DNA from: DHVE2 group archaeon
Lineage (GTDB): Archaea; Thermoplasmatota; Thermoplasmata; Thermoplasmatales; Aciduliprofundaceae
Length of the DNA stretch: 26,411 nt
Assembly (NCBI GenBank): GCA_015522935.1
Contig: WALH01000013.1
Span: forward strand, 1-26,411
Direction: 5' to 3'
Translations under genes and position numbers: made by a program
The notes under the pieces: generated by a model
The model's database searches: none
Told to the model about the DNA's origin: nothing
Seen by the model: only the letters and a program-made list of their open reading frames with translations
In this document: one piece after another, positions 23,393-26,411 of the stretch
Layout of the letters: the number at the start of each line of letters is the position of its first letter
How positions within the stretch are numbered: the first letter of the stretch is position 1

Positions 23393-23779
23393 TTATATCC
23401 TCCTTCCTCTCTTACCACCAGGCCTTCTCGTTGTATCGTGTGGTATCGGTGTGACATCTTCAATTCTCAGTATTTTCATTCCGGCCCTTGCCAGAGCACG
23501 AATTGCAGCCTGAGAACCTGGGCCAGGAGTCAAGCTTTTATTTCCTCCTGGAGCACGAACTTTTATTATTATCTCACTAATATCTTTCTCTTTGAGCTGT
23601 TCAGCAATCATCTCCGCAGCCTTCATCGCTGCATAAGGTGAAGATTCCTCACGATCTGACTTGACAATCATGCCACCCGATGCTTTGGCAAGGGTTTCAG
23701 CACCTGTTATATCTGTTGCGGTTATGATCGTATCATTGTGAGATGCATAAATATGAATTACCCCAACCTTGCTTGCCAT
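23393..23779 (-). CDS. rps11: Small ribosomal subunit protein uS11
   Basis: 128 residues, complete. The conserved GVIHIYASHNDTIITATDIT, the KVRAPGGNKSLTPGPGSQAA segment and the basic C-terminus DTTRRPGGKRGRRI identify uS11, which binds the 16S rRNA platform near the mRNA exit. Its start overlaps the rps4 stop by one base, in the standard archaeal order rps13-rps4-rps11-rpoD. Confidence 0.97.
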   Translation of the reverse strand: MASKVGVIHIYASHNDTIITATDITGAETLAKASGGMIVKSDREESSPYAAMKAAEMIAEQLKEKDISEIIIKVRAPGGNKSLTPGPGSQAAIRALARAGMKILRIEDVTPIPHDTTRRPGGKRGRRI

Positions 23780-24339
23780 TATTCTCCCTCCTCTTTGACT
23801 TGTGTTTCTTCAACTTTCTGAGGTCTCATGGGATGTAATTCATCGGCCAGAGGTGAGAATTTATAATAATCTACTAGTTCCTCTTCCTCTTTTCTTACTA
23901 AATAGCCCGGTACCGTTACTTTTCTCTCTCCAATTGCTATGTGTCCGTGAACAATAAACTGTCTTGCCTGCTTGGGAGTTCGGGCGAGACCCTTGAGATA
24001 AATTACTGTTTGAAATCTCCTTCTGAGGATATCATCAACAGTCAGAGAAAGAACAGCATCAAGTGATAAATTATCATTTGTGAGTATTCCGAGCCTGACA
24101 AGTTTGTCGAAAAGGAGTTTTTCCTGCTTCTCAGCCTGTGGATCTCCATATCTTAACCTTGCCTGCAGTCTCCTCGCCTGAGTACGCAGATTTCTCAGTA
24201 TGAACTTGGCCTTCCATATTTCCCTTTTGTTCTTCAATCCATATTTCTTTCTTAGTTCCCACTCTTCCTTTATACGCTCCGCTTCCCATGGGTGATGGGG
24301 AGTCTCGTACTTTTTTCTGTTTAACCTCGGGTCTCCCAT
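23779..24339 (-). CDS. rps4: Small ribosomal subunit protein uS4
   Basis: 186 residues from the ATG at 24337-24339 (MGDPRLNRKKYETPHHPW). A GTG three codons upstream is in frame but lies inside the ribosome binding site GAGGTGA. The S4 RNA-binding domain lies at about 100-165 (TVIYLKGLARTPKQARQFIV, then HGHIAIGERKVTVPGYLV). It is a primary 16S rRNA binder that starts assembly of the small subunit body. The C-terminus is acidic and variable. Just downstream of rps13, whose stop lies five bases before this ATG. Confidence 0.97.
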   Translation of the reverse strand: MGDPRLNRKKYETPHHPWEAERIKEEWELRKKYGLKNKREIWKAKFILRNLRTQARRLQARLRYGDPQAEKQEKLLFDKLVRLGILTNDNLSLDAVLSLTVDDILRRRFQTVIYLKGLARTPKQARQFIVHGHIAIGERKVTVPGYLVRKEEEELVDYYKFSPLADELHPMRPQKVEETQVKEEGE

Positions 24340-24344
24340 ATTAT

Positions 24345-24803
24345 TCACCTCTGTGGCTGCTGCTTCCTCCTGCTAACTCCCACTGCCAATCCTCGTCTAC
24401 CGTTTGCGCGAGTACGCTGACCACGAACTGGCAGTCCCTTTTCGTGTCTTATTCCACGATAGGAACGAATTCTTTTGAGCCTATTTATGTCTTCTTGAAT
24501 CTGCAGATCCAGATCAGATGCCAGAATATGCTTATCCTCACCGGTGTGATAATCTTTACGATGGTTTTTCATCCAACTTGGCAGGAATCCAGATAGCTCC
24601 TCCTCTACAATTTTTCTTATCTTTTCGATTGTTTCATCGTCCAAGTTTCCCATCTTCTCCTTGGGGTTTAAATTCATTTTCTTTACAATGCTCTCCGCTA
24701 ACCTGTAACCAATACCCTTTATCCCCTGAATAGAGTAAATCACGGGCTTGTTTCCGTCCAGATCCGTATCTGCCATTCTGATTATGTATTTGAACTCGGC
24801 CAT
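24345..24803 (-). CDS. rps13: Small ribosomal subunit protein uS13
   Basis: 152 residues from the ATG at 24801-24803 (MAEFKYIIRMADTDLDGNKP). The reading frame extends further back to a GTG, but family members begin here. The helix-turn-helix GIKGIGYRLAESIVKKM and the basic C-terminus (VRGQRTRANGRRGLAVGVSR) are visible. It sits in the head of the small subunit and contacts P-site tRNA and the large subunit. It is the first gene of the rps13-rps4-rps11-rpoD operon, with a possible TATA box ATATATAT at 24837-24844, about 38 bases upstream. Confidence 0.96.
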   Translation of the reverse strand: MAEFKYIIRMADTDLDGNKPVIYSIQGIKGIGYRLAESIVKKMNLNPKEKMGNLDDETIEKIRKIVEEELSGFLPSWMKNHRKDYHTGEDKHILASDLDLQIQEDINRLKRIRSYRGIRHEKGLPVRGQRTRANGRRGLAVGVSRRKQQPQR

Positions 24804-24836
24804 GAGTATCGCCTTATCGCACCTAAAAACGTTCCC

Positions 24837-24844
24837 ATATATAT
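24837..24844 (-). promoter_or_regulatory. Probable TATA box of the rps13-rpoD operon
   Basis: ATATATAT, within GATATATATGG on the minus strand, is centred about 38 bases before the rps13 ATG, predicting a leader of about 12 bases. No other gene was recognised between 24804 and 25022. Confidence 0.45.
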
Positions 24845-24936
24845 CTATTTTCCCACTGAGCACACCGATAGGTTACAAAATCCTCTGTTATCCTACATTT
24901 TATCTCAAAGATTTCGCCATGATTGTGAATTGGGAC

Positions 24937-24947
24937 TTGGACAACGG
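24937..24947 (+). repeat. Third copy of the TTGGACAACGG motif, beside module 2
   Basis: An exact 11-base match to 16122-16132. It lies 75 bases beyond the 3' end of the second restriction-modification module. Eleven bases can match by chance in a window this size, so only the shared position next to such modules makes it notable. Confidence 0.3.
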
Positions 24948-25022
24948 CTGAGTGTAAGTGAAGGGAGAGTGGGGGGCAATTGCATACATAGATTTATAAA
25001 TCTTCCTTAAATTCTTTACTTG

Positions 25023-25268
25023 TTATAATTGCGTTGTACCCTTATTCTGTATGGATTTTCTAATTTTCTCTCTTATCCATTCCCAATCGGGATTACCATG
25101 ATTGAAGAATGTTTTAAAGTTGTCCTTTAACCAGTCATAGTAATCTTCCTCAGTAAATATACAGAAAGCTTCCACAAGAGCATCCTCAGGAATATCTTCT
25201 GGGATATTAATCTTCAAATCGCTGAGTTCTTCCTTCAGAAACTCTCTTACCACCTCCCTATCAAGCAT
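25023..25268 (-). CDS. Small acidic protein downstream of candidate endonuclease
   Basis: 81 residues; not recognised. It is rich in Asp, Glu and aromatic residues (IPEDIPEDALVEAF, EEDYYDWLKDNFKTFFNHG, DWEWIREKIRK) and is predicted helical. The ribosome binding site AGGAGGT overlaps the end of the preceding endonuclease-like gene, and the two are one base apart, so it is co-translated with it. No helix-turn-helix of a controller protein is obvious. It may assist or restrain the nuclease, but that is inference from position only. Confidence 0.75.
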   Translation of the reverse strand: MLDREVVREFLKEELSDLKINIPEDIPEDALVEAFCIFTEEDYYDWLKDNFKTFFNHGNPDWEWIREKIRKSIQNKGTTQL

Positions 25269-25269
25269 T

Positions 25270-26031
25270 TTATAACCTCCTGTTATTCACGATACTGAAT
25301 TTAATATCATCATACCATCGGAGTATATCTATGGGTAATTCAGAGAGATGCCTTACTATGCCCCCTAATGCCGTTTTATCTTTTTGTGGATTAAATCCAT
25401 CTGGCATGAATTCTGGAACATTGTCCACATAAACCCCATCCAAAAACAATGTGGATAACATCCTATCCTTGGATGGCTTTTCTGGTGTTCCCCATTCTGT
25501 TTCCCATTTCTCCTTTGTAGTTTGCTTACCTTTATCAGGTGTTGCTAATACAAATTTAATTTTGTTTGTAATTCTGTAATATAATGAATAAAATAAGGTC
25601 TCGGTAAGTCTTCCATGCAAACTCACCTTACAACTTACTATAACTATTGGAATCTGATATTTAAGAGAAAATACCACAATATCGGTATCTCCAATAACTC
25701 CAGTGTCAAATATGGTATTAATTATTTCTGAATGATCTACCAAGGACTGGCGGTCTTTGGCAAAGTTCAAAATCGGTATAAACAATGCTTTGTATAACTT
25801 GGGATATTGCCCTTTTATTCTTTCTATTTCTCCTTTTTTACCCATTCTTTGCACTCCTATATCTCCTATTACTTTCTTCAGTTTATCCTCTGAACCTTTC
25901 TTTATTTGATTAAAACTATCTTTAAGAAAACTCTCCACATAAATCTCCCAGTCATTACCTGCTTTGGAAACTGCACTTTGCCTTGCCTTTAATATTTCTT
26001 CACGGATCTCTTCTTCATTCATTTTTATCAC
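25270..26031 (-). CDS. Candidate type II restriction endonuclease (BsaWI-like), module 2
   Basis: 253 residues. The central segment GDTDIVVFSLKYQIPIVIVS (114-133), followed by CKVSLHGRLTET, matches a PD-(D/E)xK nuclease core: Asp115/Asp117, then Ser133-Cys-Lys135, with Glu144 as a possible further ligand. The SxK form with a downstream glutamate is seen in several type II enzymes. The overall pattern reminds me of the BsaWI-type family, from memory and not verified. N- and C-terminal helical regions flank it. The ATG lies inside the end of the methylase gene (17-base overlap); a second ATG at codon 4 is possible. The methylase-nuclease-small acidic protein order suggests one operon. Confidence 0.72.
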   Translation of the reverse strand: MIKMNEEEIREEILKARQSAVSKAGNDWEIYVESFLKDSFNQIKKGSEDKLKKVIGDIGVQRMGKKGEIERIKGQYPKLYKALFIPILNFAKDRQSLVDHSEIINTIFDTGVIGDTDIVVFSLKYQIPIVIVSCKVSLHGRLTETLFYSLYYRITNKIKFVLATPDKGKQTTKEKWETEWGTPEKPSKDRMLSTLFLDGVYVDNVPEFMPDGFNPQKDKTALGGIVRHLSELPIDILRWYDDIKFSIVNNRRL

Positions 26032-26411
26032 TCCAGTATATTTTTGACTGTAATACCCTTGCTTCTTTAATCACCCTTTTTTTAGCCAGATTACAGTAAT
26101 TTTCATCTATCTCCACACCTATTCCTTTTCTATCCAGTAATGCGGCTGCAATTAAAGTGCTTCCGCTCCCCAAAAATGGGTCTAATACAGTATCCCCAAC
26201 AAAACTGAACAGTTTGATGCATCTCCTTGGTAGTTCAACAGGAAAAGGAGCAGGATGCCCAACTTTTTTCTTGCTTTCTCCCGAAAATGTCCAGACACCA
26301 TTTGTCCACTCCATAAATTCTTTCCTGCTTATATCACTTTTTCCTTTTTTTATTTTCTGCCATTTTTCTTTGTAAAATATAACAATAACTTCTACAGGCG
26401 CTATAACATAA
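26015..26411 (-). CDS. DNA methyltransferase, C-terminal part (module 2), cut by right edge
   Basis: About 131 C-terminal residues are present, and the reading frame stays open to the right edge. Motif X-like GHPAPFPVELPRRCIKLFSF leads straight into motif I DPFLGSGSTLIAAALL, and then GIGVEIDENYCNLAKKR. This X-I order at the C-terminus is that of beta-class N4-cytosine or N6-adenine methylases, whose catalytic motif would lie beyond the edge. It presumably protects the site cut by the adjoining nuclease. An internal ATG at 26314 is not the true start, because the upstream residues (IFYKEKWQKIKKGKSDISRK) continue the fold. Confidence 0.9.
   Translation of the reverse strand, partial: YVIAPVEVIVIFYKEKWQKIKKGKSDISRKEFMEWTNGVWTFSGESKKKVGHPAPFPVELPRRCIKLFSFVGDTVLDPFLGSGSTLIAAALLDRKGIGVEIDENYCNLAKKRVIKEARVLQSKIYWSDKNE

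Noticed and set aside
23392..23463. N-terminal extension of rpoD
   Set aside because: It lies inside the end of rps11 and precedes the family's normal start, which has its own GGAGG site.
24804..24863. N-terminal extension of rps13 from a GTG
   Set aside because: Archaeal uS13 begins at the internal Met, and the extension covers the probable promoter.
24918..24951. Possible C/D box RNA (ATGATTG ... CTGA) on the plus strand
   Set aside because: The C-box match is incomplete and no terminal stem or second box pair is seen.

Overview
The window is chromosomal DNA of an archaeon. It encodes a complete TFB (archaeal TFIIB), an MCM helicase, sn-glycerol-1-phosphate dehydrogenase for archaeal lipids, archaeal-type glycyl-tRNA synthetase, the split glutaminase subunit of GMP synthase, and the S13-S4-S11-RNA polymerase subunit D cluster. 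Many genes have a TATA box about 25-28 bases before the start codon, so leaderless transcripts are likely. Genes inside operons have GGAGGTGAT-like ribosome binding sites. Gene content and protein style suggest a euryarchaeon of the Thermoplasmata/DHVE2 side (Aciduliprofundum-like). That assignment comes from memory and was not computed.

Layout, left to right. 1-2913 (minus): an operon of a four-CBS-domain protein, glyS and a truncated asparagine-synthase-like PP-loop ATPase, with start and stop codons overlapping. 3019-6666 (minus): a 1215-residue protein with a cytoplasmic helix-hairpin-helix region, a membrane anchor, a large surface part and a PEF-CTERM-like tail. 6810-7759: a YjbQ-family gene and a convergent winged-helix regulator. 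7904-10250: mcm with a DUF424 gene overlapping its end. 10252-11043 (minus): nadE. 11141-13848: egsA, a UPF0179 gene and an Obg-related GTPase with a TGS domain, tightly packed. 13838-14116 (minus): a small membrane protein.

14272-16063 (minus) is a two-gene restriction-modification-like module, bracketed by degenerate inverted repeats. 16330-18385 is a trkA-trkH potassium uptake pair. 18386-18520 (minus strand) is a strongly structured stretch that I read as a double-hairpin H/ACA guide RNA with its own TATA box. 18616-19834 holds a small unknown gene and a purN with an extra N-terminal domain. 19968-21467 holds tfb and guaA subunit A. 21468-22538 (minus) is a SPASM-type radical SAM enzyme. 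22570-24803 (minus) is rpoD-rps11-rps4-rps13. 25023-26411 (minus) is a second restriction-modification-like module that runs off the right edge.

Most of the window is core housekeeping: translation, transcription initiation, replication, lipid, NAD and purine synthesis, and K+ uptake. It is interrupted by two DNA methylase/endonuclease-like cassettes. The most interesting items are the putative H/ACA RNA, the small candidate endonuclease with its unusual methylase, and the large surface protein with a cytoplasmic HhH region. The purN fusion is also notable. No CRISPR array, tRNA, rRNA or insertion sequence was seen. No gap without a gene exceeds 300 bases.
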